From the NCBI GenBank assembly GCA_037126765.1, contig JBBCBC010000012.1:4712001-4776000 (forward strand): a stretch of 64,000 bases of DNA, read 5' to 3'. The stretch is from Stenogyne calaminthoides (lineage: Eukaryota; Streptophyta; Magnoliopsida; Lamiales; Lamiaceae). Positions 46,740 to 57,713 of this stretch are shown piece by piece (positions within the stretch are counted from its first letter, which is position 1; each line of letters opens with the position of its first letter). The position numbers and the translations under genes were made by a program. Under the pieces are notes generated by a model. That model did not search any database. It was given only the letters and a program-made list of their open reading frames with translations, and was not told the origin of the DNA.

Positions 46740-47760
46740 GGATAGAGAAATCCTTTGAAGAGATTCAAACTAATCGTAGGCGAAGTTCAATGACCACTCG
46801 AGAAGCATAAAACTCTACTGAATCTGTGAGGATAGTGCATGAAGAAGTTAACTCTATTGAATAAAGCATCTAATGTGATAGATGAAATTGAGTTACGAGA
46901 GATCGCCACTATAAAAACTGGATTGGGATACACTCCAGGGGGAACCTCACAAGGTCATCTGAATGCTTCATCATGTAGCAAGAAGACTATCTTTGTAAAA
47001 CCAGTGGCACCTACACTTCAAGCTGAAGTAATGCCCAAGGTTGTAGACAAGGAAAAGGACCTATGGTTTGATAAAAGCCCCGAATGATCGGGTTAGAAAG
47101 CCCAATCCTCGGGTAAAGGCTAGAAAACACAGCGGTCGATTGGAAAGTTTCGAGCAAGTACTTCAAAGCCTCGGGCTAAGAATGCAAATCTGAAAGGCTC
47201 CTCCTTGAACCATCCAGAGGAATCCTCGGATGAGAAACACTTTCAGCAGAGACATTCTCATTGAAGAGACCAAGTCCTCGAAGTCTGTTTGAAAGACCAG
47301 TTCGATCATAGACCAGGAACCTCACTTGCCTAAAGGTAAAGGTTATCCGAACCCGAGTCAACAAAGATTTAGACGGTGCACAAAAAGCCCAAGCATCCGA
47401 ACAAAGGCCCTGAACAAAGAAGAATTCAAAAGCCCATGTTCATGCTAAAAGCTAGCACACATACACGTAAAGTCGCTAAGGCACCCGGAGTAGTAGATGT
47501 GTATGTTGATGTTTATGGAAGACAAATTAGCCACTCTAAAGTGATTAGAGTTGTAAGGCAGATTTGGATTCCGAAAGGTACATCTAACCTTATAGGACCC
47601 TACACAAATTGGGTACCTAAGAATTGATCTGTTTTTAGGAGGAAAACAAGGGCACTAAACCCGACTAATGATCACATGGCATCGATGATGAGCGAGAGAT
47701 GAAAAAGCACCACGACATTTGGTATCTTGACGGTGGATGTTCAAGACATATGAGGATACA
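46740..47760 (+). pseudogene. copia gag C-terminus, linker and protease, copy C
   Basis: Open pieces at 46,839-47,087 and 47,376-47,627. The second ends in IWIPKGT..GPYTNWVPK, a segment found just upstream of protease in Sirevirus polyproteins. The protease core follows: WYLDGGCSRHM at 47,720-47,752. The usual triplet is DSG, here read DGG, so the catalytic Asp is kept but the following Ser is changed or miscalled. The frame shifts between pieces. Confidence 0.8.
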
Positions 47761-48060
47761 AGAAGACTTTCATTGACTATGTTGAACAAAGAGGCCCTGA
47801 GATCACTTTTGGAGATAATTCAAGGGGATGATGAAGGATATGGAACTTTGGAAATCGACTCGATTCATATCCATGGTGTTTCATATGTATACGGATTGAA
47901 GCATAATTTGCTTTCAATTAGCCAATTCTGTGATAAGGGTTTCAATGTTGAGTTCTCTAAGAACTTATGTTTTGTGAAAAATGATACATCACGAGAAAGT
48001 TTTCTTTGGTACAAGAAAAAAGGGAATGTGTATCTTGGTCGATTGGAGTTACGCTCCTAA
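47737..48060 (+). pseudogene. copia GAG-pre-integrase segment, copy C
   Basis: Open frame of 107 codons. It contains YVYGLKHNLLSISQFCDKGF, the highly conserved copia stretch between protease and integrase, and then VEFSKNLCFV. It continues in other frames into integrase. Confidence 0.85.
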
Positions 48061-48900
48061 AGATACATGTTTAGTTGCTAAAAGTTCCACAGATACCCGA
48101 GTTGGTTATGGCATAAAAGAATGAATCACCTAAATTTCAAAACCCCGAACAAGCTTGCAAGATTAGCTCTTGTGAGAGGGTTGCTTTAACGAAAGTGTTC
48201 AAGAAGGAACATATTTGTGATGCGTGCGAAAAGGAAAAGCAGATAAGAGCATCATTTAAAAGTAAAGTTGAGGTTTCTCTTGAAAGAATACTTGCATTAC
48301 TACATATGGATCTTTTTGGTCCTATAACACTGTGAAGCACTAATGGCGAAATACACATTGGTAGTAGTTGATGACTACTCGAGATATACTTGGGTCATAT
48401 TCTTTTCGAAGAAAGAGACTCGAGATAAAAGTCTGCCGAGTTCTTGAAAAGGCTCGATGATTGAGAAAAATCGAGTGTGGTCAAAATCGGATCGACAAAG
48501 GAACCGAATTCATAAATCATATCATATCGATTATTGTGCAGAGAATGGAATTTCACATGAAACATCAGCTGCAAGGACCCCTCAATAGAATGGTGTTGCT
48601 GAAAGGAGGAACATGACTCTGAAAGAAGCTGCAAGGACTATGATAGCTGAAGCTGACATTCCTAAAAGATTTTGAAATTTGAAAGTCATCAACTTTGCAT
48701 GCTACTCTCGGAAACGGATCCATCTTGACCAAGAGTCAAGGCAAAACACCCTATGAGCTTTGGAATGAAAGGAAGCCTCTTGTTTCTTTCTTTCATGTGT
48801 TTGGTTGCAAGTGTTTCATACACAATAATGGTAAAGATCAGTTGAAAACTTTTGATAGTAAAACTGATGAAGGAATATTCTTAGGATATTAAAAGTCGAT
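48061..48900 (+). pseudogene. copia integrase, copy C
   Basis: Core pieces in shifting frames: LLHMDLFGPI near 48,299 (first catalytic Asp); VVVDDYSRYTWVIFFSKK near 48,362-48,414; then an NGIS..TPQ/NGVAERRN segment near 48,545-48,610 containing the catalytic Glu region. The post-core FHVFGCKCFIHNNGKDQLK is in one frame at 48,695-48,892. Zinc-binding residues upstream are only partly readable. Confidence 0.85.
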
Positions 48901-51050
48901 CAAAAAGCTTTCGAGTTTACAAGCTGTAGGACTCTTATTGTGGAGGAAACACCTCATGTTGTTTTTGATGAATCTATTTGTGTTCGGAAGAAGCAGGGAA
49001 CATGATGCAGATGAACTAACTAAGAGGATCACCAGATTAAGCTGAAAGCAGAAAGATAAATCATCCCTTTGAACACGAAAAGAAGAAGTCGGTCACATTC
49101 TATGATTGGGTGACTCGGACTCGAATAAGGAAGTTGAGAATGGAATTCGAGGATGGTGAGCCTCGGAAAACCAACACTCCAAAGGTGACCAACCTGAGCA
49201 GACACGATTCGGACTCGGTATGTGATGCCAATGAAGATGTGGTCACGGTGAGGCAATTTCTGAATCTATCAACCAAAGGGGAACAAATGTCTCTGACAAT
49301 GTTCTGAATAGAATCTCCCCTGAGGAAGATGATTCCCTTTCTCCTTTTCTGTTGTTCCCTGAGTTTGCTGATTTAACTGAACCTAACATCTCAAATGTTG
49401 AGGATATTATTGAAGGGGGAACATCAAGAAGGAAATGGTTAGATAGTCATCCTACAAGTCAGTTGTGGGTGATCTGGCGAAGGTGTTAAAACAAGAAGGT
49501 TCCATGGTGAGAGTGCACTATTCTGCTTTGCTTCCTTTCGGAGAAAGAACTCTTGAGATTGGTGAAGCTCTACAAGATTCTTATTGGATTCTTCTTTATA
49601 CAAGATGAAATTTGAATCAATTCTCAAGGAATGAAGTATGGGAGTTGGTAGATAGACTGAAAGGCACAATGTCATTGGAACCAAGTGGGTTTTCAAGAAT
49701 AAAAGAGATGAAAACAACAACATTGTAAGAAACAAGGCAAAGGCTAGTTGCACAAGGTTATTCCCAAGAAGAAGGCTTGGATTATGATGAAACCTTTGCA
49801 CTGTTGCAAGACTAGAAGCCATCAGTTGTTTCTTGCATATCGCCTTACATGAAGTTCACGATCTATCAAATGGATGTGAAAAGTGCATTTTCGAGCGGTG
49901 TGCTTAAAGAAGAGGTTTATGTAGAACAACCTCCCGGATTCAAGCAGAATGACCAAGTTTCTGAGGGCTCGGAAAAGCTTTGTATGGTCTCAAGCAAGCA
50001 CCCGAGCATGGTATGATACTCTTTCTCGGTTTCTTCTTGACCATGGTTTTGTCAAAGGGATTTGTTGATAGAACTCGTTGAGGATAGAGGATGGGGAAGA
50101 GATCTTACTAGTTCAGGATATATGTTGATGACATCATTTTTGGATCTCAAACCATCATTTGTGTGAAAAGTTTTCAACACCGATGAAAGGCAAGTTGAGA
50201 TGTCAATGATGGGGAGATGAATTTCTTTCTAGGTCTTCAAGTGAAACAATCAAAGGAAGGAATATTCATCAACCAAGCAAAATACACCGAGACACGATTG
50301 CCAAATATGGTGTACAAAATTGCAATGCGATTAGAATTCCTATGAATACTAACTACAAGATGGATCGATTAGGAAGGCAAATCGTGAATCATCACGATTA
50401 TAGAGGAATCATTGGATCATTGCTCTATCTCACGACAAGTAGGTCGGATATAACATTTTTACATTTGGGATATGTGCAAGATACCAAGCTAATCCTAAGA
50501 CTAGTCACATGGAGGTCGCAAAAAAGATACTAAGATATCTTAAGGGCACGATGAATAGAGGATTATGGTATCGGTGATGATAACCTTGAATTGGCGGTTA
50601 CTCGGATCTTTGACTATGGAGGTTGTAGAATTGATGTGAAGTCCTAGCAGGAACTTGTCAATTTCTAGGAAGCAAGTCGATATCTTGGTTTTCAAAGAAA
50701 TAGACCTCGAGAGCAACCAAGATCTACTTGGAAAATTTGAATACATGGGCAGAAGGCTCTTTGTGCTCGGATTCTTTGGCTCGAGACAACAATTAAGGGA
50801 TTATAAAGTTGAAGCCAATGAAGTACCAATATTTTGTGACAACAATAGTGCCTTGTTATTTCACAAAATCCGTTATTGCACACGGATGCAAGCATGTGGA
50901 TATCGACATCACTTCATCGGAGATCATGTCGAGAAGAAAAAGGACATAAGGATGGAGAAAATTCATCTTGATAGGCAAAAAAAGCCGATATCTTGACTAA
51001 ACCTTTGGTGAATCAAGATTTCGGGAACTTTCGGTTGAATTAGGGATGTT
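48901..51050 (+). pseudogene. copia reverse transcriptase and RNase H, copy C
   Basis: After a linker of about 700 bp, RT pieces include GTKWVFKNKRDE near 49,680, YQMDVKSAF near 49,864, and the active site YVDDIIFG at 50,121-50,144, followed by FFLGLQV. RNase H pieces include SLLYLTTSRSDITF (50,420-50,460) and a metal-binding region, ending near 51,045 at VELGM. About a dozen frame changes break it, many of them next to CG where CAG or CTG is expected from the protein. Confidence 0.88.
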
Positions 51051-51696
51051 AGAACCGGTGTATAGAGTAAAATCGAAAAATTGAAGATTTTCGGATGCAT
51101 GAAGTTTTCTCGAGAATTCTACTAAGAAACTTCGAGGATAAAATGGAAATCTTGAATCGAGTCTCGAAACTCGATTCATTGAAGGTCAAGACTTCGAAGC
51201 ATCTTGAACCCATTCAATTACTCAATATTATCTTGACATTTTATCAAGGACGATTAAAAGAAGACCGATAGAGGGAAATTAGTCCGAAGAAGTAAAGACT
51301 CATGCGACTCATTTATTGCTCAAGTAAAACTTCAAGAATCATTCGCAATAAATATAAAAACACGAGGAATGTTTTTTTAGGCGGGATCGTTTTATATTAG
51401 AAGAAGGTCAACGATCATTTAATGATGTCACATTATTGACCAATGAGGATATTTTGGCGGCTTACTTTTTAGAGATCGTCGGTTCGTATACCCGATTAAT
51501 CGGAGATTAATCTCAACCGTTGCTTTTCACCTAACCAACACGATTCTCCACGATCTCGAAGCTCTATATATACCCCTTTAAGCCATTCAAGCCAAAATTT
51601 TATCAAACCCTTCGTTTCCAAATCCTCGCAATTAAAATCCCTTTGCCTTGAAATCTCCAAACCCTAAAACTTCAAATTCTTAAATCAATCTCTAAA
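51051..51696 (+). other. spacer with gene-like leader before the extra ORF, copy C
   Basis: Non-coding. The final 130 bp have a TATA box and a leader rich in A and C, almost identical to 2,905-3,039 in copy A. Confidence 0.55.
51565..51572 (+). promoter_or_regulatory. TATA box upstream of the extra ORF, copy C
   Basis: TATATATA in GCTCTATATATACCCC, 125 bp before the ATG at 51,697. Conserved in copy A. Suggests, but does not prove, independent transcription of the extra ORF. Confidence 0.45.
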
Positions 51697-54600
51697 ATGG
51701 GCCCAACCTTGTTCGAGAAATTAGCCATAACCAACAAGCCGTGGTACGAGTTCGTTGTCTCACTTGAAAGTACAACCACCTCAAAGCCAGAAGAGGAGGC
51801 TCTGCATATGATTCGACCGGGCTAAAATCACCCATCTAATTGGCCGACCGGACCGGGAGTTCGCAAAAAAATAATCGAATTCATCTGTAATTTGAGAATA
51901 GATGAAGAAAATGGTATGCATTCTTCGATTACCACATCACATTTAGAGCATTAACAAAAATCGTCGATTTTGAGAGGGATTTGTGCATAATTCGAAAAAT
52001 CAATGATGTCTTTGAGCTCTGTGATAGAGGAGAGGATCTGCGATGTATATGTCGGGTAGAAAGCGAGGAGTACCTAGATACGATTCTTTGAGAATCTGTT
52101 AAATTTGAGGCGACATTGCATAAGAGGCATCTAAAGCCACAATATCGTGTGCCGATGGATATTGTGAGCAAGTGCATCATGAGTCTTGGCGGGAGTTTTG
52201 AGTGATTAGTACCAAGCTCGGTCGATGGCGGCGATCGAGGCATCTCCTACCCTTGACTTCAACTGGTGAAATTCTTAATTCGGATGGTGACTGAGCAAGC
52301 CAAGGTCATAAAAAGGGTCAATGGGACAATCACGATGAAAGGCAAGATCCACCATGCCACCAAAATTGCTTATATTTTGGAGATGTGCGAGAAGGAGGAG
52401 GATATCTTCGCCAATTCAACCCCATTCCTAAAACCAAAATTCTCTTCAAGCCCCATTTCTTTGTGAAGAAGCGAGCCATTCGAGGGAAAAAGAAAAGAAG
52501 GTAGAATCACCTTCAAGGGTCAGCTGAGAAAGAGACCCAACAAACCGGGGGAAGGTTACATTGGAGGCAAAAATGGAGCAAGGAGCAAAAGCTGTTGAAC
52601 GGAAGGATCTTGCTCCAAAGCGCAAAAGATTGGTGGTTCTCACCGACGAAGGTAGCAGTGATTCTGAGGAGATACAACCTGAAGGCAAAACCGCTCAGAG
52701 TTCGCCATTACAAGTGTTGGCTCAGGTTATCTCCAGGACACAGGATCAGACTGAGGAGCAGGTCTTCTCTGAGGTGCTCGAGACATCACTCAGTTCAGAT
52801 AAAATTTCTCAGGAAATTTTTAAAGGAGCTCAGACCTCAGAGATGCCTACCTCAGATGTGCAGGCTCAGACAGAAGAGCCAACTCAGAGTCGATCTGAAG
52901 ATGTGCAGGCTCAGACTGACGAGCCAACTCAGACTCAAACTGAGGATATGCCAGCTCAGGCCTCAGAACCCACTCAGATGCAAACTGAGGACCTGAATGC
53001 ACAAACTTCAGACACTACTGAGGCTCAGGAGCAAAATATTCTTGATGAGCTCCAGAGTGATCTACTGCTTGATCCCTTAGCAGAAGCTTCTACTGAACCA
53101 GAGAGCCCGAGATGGAAGAAGGGCGAGGCTGAAGAAGGCGAATGGAGGAGCAAGGGGGAACGGTTCATCCTTGACCGCTACCCTGAGCTCAGCTCATACC
53201 CTGATCTGCAAGATGTTTTCTTCAGATTAAGGACGACAGTGTATATCCTCAATCAGACTCTTCCCGAGATGCTTGACATTTGTTGCATTCAGAGGGGAAG
53301 ACTGGTGGAATGAGGAGACAACCTTCCTGACCGACTTCTCAGGGTTCAGACGGACAAAGCTCAGGATGAAAAATTCCGATTTTGATGAGCTGGTTCAGAG
53401 GGGGGCCGGCCGAGAAGAAAAACAAGCTGAAGTTGCCCGAAAGCAATGAGACAAATCCAAAGATGGAGATGGGGACCAACGGGGGAGATCTTGAGGATCG
53501 ATCTCAAATGGAAAAATAGACTTACACGATCAACCTCGATCAAGCTAGCACTCTTGTACCTTTTGGCACTATTAACAATTATGCCAAAGTTACCGAAAAG
53601 TACTATCTTTAATTTCAATTGTCGATAAAACGGACCGAGGCTCAATTGGAGATTGAGCTCGGGATGATCAAACAAACATTGAAGGTGCGAAAGTTCCGAG
53701 ATTGATCTCACTCCGTAATGGAGAAACTTGAGAAGATTGAGCCAATGGCGCATCAAAATTGCTCGAGATAGAAGAAACGTTGGCCAATCAAGCTCGAGAC
53801 AATGGAAGGACTTAGCCATTCTTGAGCTGGTGCATATATAAAAACACTCGACCCTTTCGGATGACCTCCATGGAAGTAAAGCTGAATGAAAAGCTGGAGG
53901 GAGTCAACGCAGAGTTAAGTGCTGAAATGAAACAGAAGCACCAGGAATCGACTGAATTTCTAGAGGTGAAACTAGCAGAGAAAAATGAGGTGCTGATCAG
54001 ATCTGCTGTTGAGGAAATGAGCTCAGTGCTCATGACCAAGATGACAGAGATGCTTAAAGATGCACTCTCCGCCGGTTGCCCACATATTCGAAGAACTTTC
54101 TTCGGCTAAGAACCACATCGGAGAATGGAAGATGAGCAAGATCAGTTAGCGAGGAGAGATCATTTGTGTGAGCAAAGAGCAAGATCACATGGACCACTCT
54201 CTCGGACTTCTTCCAAATTACGGTGCCAGGAAGGGGGAAAAGGAAGGTGAAGACCTCAGGAAGTTCATGGCACGTACTTTGGAGAAGAAGGCTCAGAAAG
54301 AGGCTGAAATGTACAATCTAGCCAAAGCCTTAAAAGAAGTTGAAGCTACTGATAAATTGAAATTCGCTCAAGTGGAGAAGCCCATCTACACTCGAAGTTT
54401 CGAGCAAACCATGCTTGAGGTTGCAAGAGAGAAACCGTGCTAGAACTAAGGTTGGAACAAGCCCCGTCAAGGTCGAACCGCCCTATGAAGAGGAAAGCCT
54501 TGGCGTTGTTCAACCTTTGTAAGCAAAGCGTGCTAAGGCTTCTAAGCCAATCCAGAAAGCGATCTCGGATGATGAAGATCTGAGAAGAATCGAGTCTCAA

Positions 54601-55049
54601 CCTCGAGAAGAAAGTCTTCAACACCAAAGATGCTCACGAAGACACTCCAAAAAGAACAAGCCAAAAGCCGCCGCCGGTCTCGTGGAGCATCTGTGATCGG
54701 AAAGAAGATAGGCGAAAGAGCGAAGCGAAGGAGTGACTGGGGAAGTTTGTGAGCAAGAGGAAGGAACATCGAAAAGCGGCTGAAGTGGCCCCACGTTGAT
54801 AAATGGATGCCCATTAAACTCAACGACATGTGGGAAGAAGTGAAGAGAACCTTACGGTTCAATTACGATGTTCTCGGGGAATGGAGAGGGAAGGCTCGGA
54901 TCGTAAGCGAAGCTTTCATTGAATATCTTCTAACCTTCTATCCAAAGTATCTCCAATTTGGATTAACCTTGCGGATGAAGGTGGAGTCTGAGATAAAGCC
55001 CCTGGTCCATATTCCTATTCTCCTCCAAGACTTGGTAATGACTTGGTAA
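51697..55049 (+). pseudogene. extra 3' ORF region ('env-like' position) of the copia element, copy C
   Basis: Begins MGPTLFEKLAITNKPWYEF. The first 850 bp are broken into short frames and may correspond to the 'putative plant transposon protein' domain seen in this position in other plants; that assignment is tentative. A well-preserved 250-codon piece runs 52,561-53,313: a KRKR basic patch near residue 17, then four 15-residue repeats around AQTEEPTQ at 52,858-53,040, then a domain with LDRYPELSSYPDLQDVFFRL. Further pieces are 53,822-54,109 (coiled coil, EVKLNEKLEGVNAELSAE), 54,168-54,443 (Lys/Glu-rich helix) and 54,807-55,049. No signal peptide or membrane anchor was found. Function unknown. 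Confidence 0.65.
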
Positions 55050-55664
55050 ATGAGAAGGCCATTACGCAAGAAATTACTCAAATATCTTTGGTCGGTTAGG
55101 ATTAACGAGGGAACGATCGGACATCATCAAGGAGAGGAATGAGTGAAGAAAAAGATTTTTCGGAATGTTCAACTTTGGAGGTGCCGGTGATGAAGTGGAA
55201 AATGAAGCAAATCAAGAGCCGAATCAAGATCAAGAAGAAGAACTCGAAGATTCTCGTAATCTTTAAATTTTGTCTTTTTGATTTTGTTGATAAAAATCTC
55301 ATTGTAATCTGTAATGGTATGCTTATCATCAATGAAGATTTATCATTTTGCTCAAAAGATAATATCTCATTATCTTATTTACATGTCTTTATTTTGATAT
55401 GCTGAATGAATGTCTCTCGAATCGATTGTATGATGATATGGGAGAAATTGCTTAAGTATTTGGTAATGATCTATTTAAGAAAGATTCATTATTGAAGAAA
55501 TTTGTTGAATGATTTAAATTGTTGGGAGATTATTTATTTAAAGAGATTCCCTTCTTAAAGAAATTGTTGGGAGATTCTCTGTTCAGGAACCAATCTTGAG
55601 ATAGGATAAACTGAAACCTGAGTATAGGTTATGTATTTGTAACAAGATAGGTTTTGGCATCATC
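55050..55664 (+). other. non-coding tail before the 3' LTR, copy C
   Basis: AT-rich 3' UTR-like sequence with GGGAGATT repeats around 55,440-55,580. No gene. Confidence 0.5.
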
Positions 55665-55676
55665 AAAAAGGGGAAA
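55665..55676 (+). promoter_or_regulatory. polypurine tract, copy C
   Basis: AAAAAGGGGAAA one base before the LTR, preceded by GGCATCATC. Plus-strand primer of reverse transcription by position and composition. Confidence 0.8.
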
Positions 55677-56590
55677 TTGTTGGGAGATGAATTTAATAAA
55701 AGATTATATGATTTTGATTAAGATCCCAAAACCCCTGAGTATGACATGTTCAGAATGATCTTGATAATTGAGTCGAGGATTAGGTTTTAGAGTATTCAGG
55801 ATGTTATCTCGCAAAATGTATAGTCGTGAGATATAGTTGAGGATAGGTTAGAAGACTCGAAGAACTTCGATGTTTCAAGAAACTGAAGTTTTAGTATGAA
55901 ATCGAAGTCTCGAAGACTTCGAAGATGAAACCGAAGCGAAGACTTCGGCATGAAGACTCGATATATCGGTCAATATAAACACGAAGACTCGAAGACCCCA
56001 AGACTCAAGACTCGAAGACCACAAGACTCGAGAAGACTCAAGACGCAAGATCAAGACCGAGCCGAAGATCAAGAATATCGAAGCCACAATAATTGCGAAG
56101 ACTCGATAATATCTTGAATGCTCGATATGAACACCGAATGTTCGAGGCAATGAATATATCTATATCGAAGGATACAATACTGAGAGAAACGCGATGCCTT
56201 AGAAAGTTAGATATTGCCAAGACATTCAAATGCAGACAAAAGGAACTAAGTCAGAAGTGTTGTTAAGGTTATATCAAACTCAGAGTTTGTAACCAAAATA
56301 GCCGATTGAAGGTGTCTACCTTTAACTGAAGACAAAAGTCAAAAAGAGGAAGACGACATCATGTACCATACCGACATCGGCAAAGGATAAAGCCCATTTG
56401 AAAAAAGATGTCGGATGTAATGAAAGTTCAGATCGCAAAAAGTGAAGACCGGCTACATGAAAGGCTATTGCCTAAAACATATTAGGGAGTTTCAAACCCT
56501 AAATATAGCCGTTTCTCACACACCATAAGAGGGAACTCACGAAGCTACCTCTCCAACGGATAGTTTTCAAGAGTGACCTTGGTGTATGCC

Positions 56591-56597
56591 TATAAAT
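56591..56597 (+). promoter_or_regulatory. LTR TATA box, copy C
   Basis: TATAAAT in GCCTATAAATACTGG. Matching site in copy A at 7,902-7,908. Probable core promoter of the element. Confidence 0.55.
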
Positions 56598-57656
56598 ACT
56601 GGTGACCCTCTACTTTGTAAGGTTACGGGAAATTTATACGCAACTCAAGAGCTCAAACTTATTCTTGCAAAAGTTAAAAGCACTCGAAATACCTTGAATT
56701 TCCCAAGTGCTTCAATATTGAAGAGAGCTCACTTTACTAAGCCTAGATTGATAAGATTTATCCAAAGCTTAGTCGAGATATCCTAACCCTTTGCATTGTG
56801 CTTCATTGTAAAGGATATCTCATCCTAGTTGGAAACCAACCGAGAAACCCCAAACCCTTGAGAAGGTAGTTGGAGTGTGTTTTGTTGGTGAGTAGAGTTG
56901 TAAAGAGTTAGTAAACTACGCGGAGTAGTCAGAAAACTCTAGAGGAGAAGTTAGTAAGCTGCGGGTAGTCTGAAAGCTTGTGTGTGATTGAGTAAGTAAA
57001 CTACGGAGGTAGACTCAGAAAACTCAAGGTCGGGTTGAGTAAGTAAACTACGTGGAGTAGTCAGAAAACTTAGGGCCGAGTTGAGTAAGTAAACTACGAG
57101 GTAGTCAGAAAGCTCAGAAGTTGATAGTGAATTTCTCCGAAGAGTCAGAGAGAGTGGATGTAGGAGCTTGAGTCTACGAACCACTATAAGCTCTTTGTGT
57201 TCTTTATTGTTTTCCTTATGCGGCTTAATCATTTGCATTGACTTGATTTTTGAAAGCATACTTTTTCAGCGATATTGGTTGGAATCAATCCTTTGAAGTT
57301 GCATAAGTGAATCACGGCCTAATCACTATTTCATAAAGGGAAGGTCTTTTCAAACAAAGCTTAAAACGCAGTATAATCTAAGGGCCAACCATTCCGACGG
57401 TTGTAAGTAGCTAAAACGAGATAGTTATCAAATGAACTCTCTTACGAGGATTGATAAGCTAGTTATCGATCAAGCAACTTCGGGATCTCTGACTTTCGAG
57501 GATTGATTGGGATTATCTCGAGGTTTCGAAAAGCGGCTTCGAGGATCAACATCTCGATGAGACTTTGACTCGGAAGCGATATCGTGCTTCTCGAACCTAA
57601 TCTTGAGGATTATCGACCCAAAGTGACCTCGATGAAGAAAAAAGTTTTAAAAACGA

Positions 57657-57683
57657 ACACGTGTATCCCCCCCATACACGTGT
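57657..57683. repeat. perfect hairpin with two G-boxes near the LTR end
   Basis: ACACGTGTAT, seven C, ATACACGTGT. Each arm contains the CACGTG G-box core. Copy A has the same left arm at 8,960-8,969 but two extra bases in its right arm. Confidence 0.85.
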
Positions 57684-57708
57684 AAGACTTCGTTACACGG
57701 GACCAACA

Positions 57709-57713
57709 ATAAC
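57709..57713. repeat. target site duplication ATAAC after copy C
   Basis: Directly follows CCAACA; same as after copy A and at the empty site in unit B. Confidence 0.75.

Larger units (their letters stand above)
46736..57708 (+). mobile_element. Copia (Sirevirus-like) retrotransposon, copy C, 5' LTR missing
   Basis: Reads from the gag C-terminal region through protease, integrase, RT, RNase H, extra ORF region and 3' LTR, nearly 11 kb. The 5' LTR, primer site and most of gag are absent because unit B joins directly at 46,736. The right end is clean: CCAACA followed by ATAAC. It is better preserved than copy A but still has many frame breaks in pol. Confidence 0.92.
55678..57708 (+). repeat. 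3' LTR of copia copy C (2.03 kb)
   Basis: TGTTGG...CCAACA. Parts in order: a U3-side array of AAGACTC-like words (about 55,975-56,060); TATA box TATAAAT (56,591-56,597); a block of five imperfect modules around GAGTAAGTAAACTACG (about 56,900-57,115); and, 25 bp before the end, a perfect 10-bp hairpin with a C7 loop. A 66-codon frame at 56,586-56,786 is also seen in copy A (7,910-8,095), but it overlaps the transcription start region and is not a convincing gene. Confidence 0.9.

Noticed and set aside
51697..55049. A viral envelope glycoprotein
   Set aside because: No signal peptide, cleavage site or membrane segment; the label 'env-like' refers only to position.
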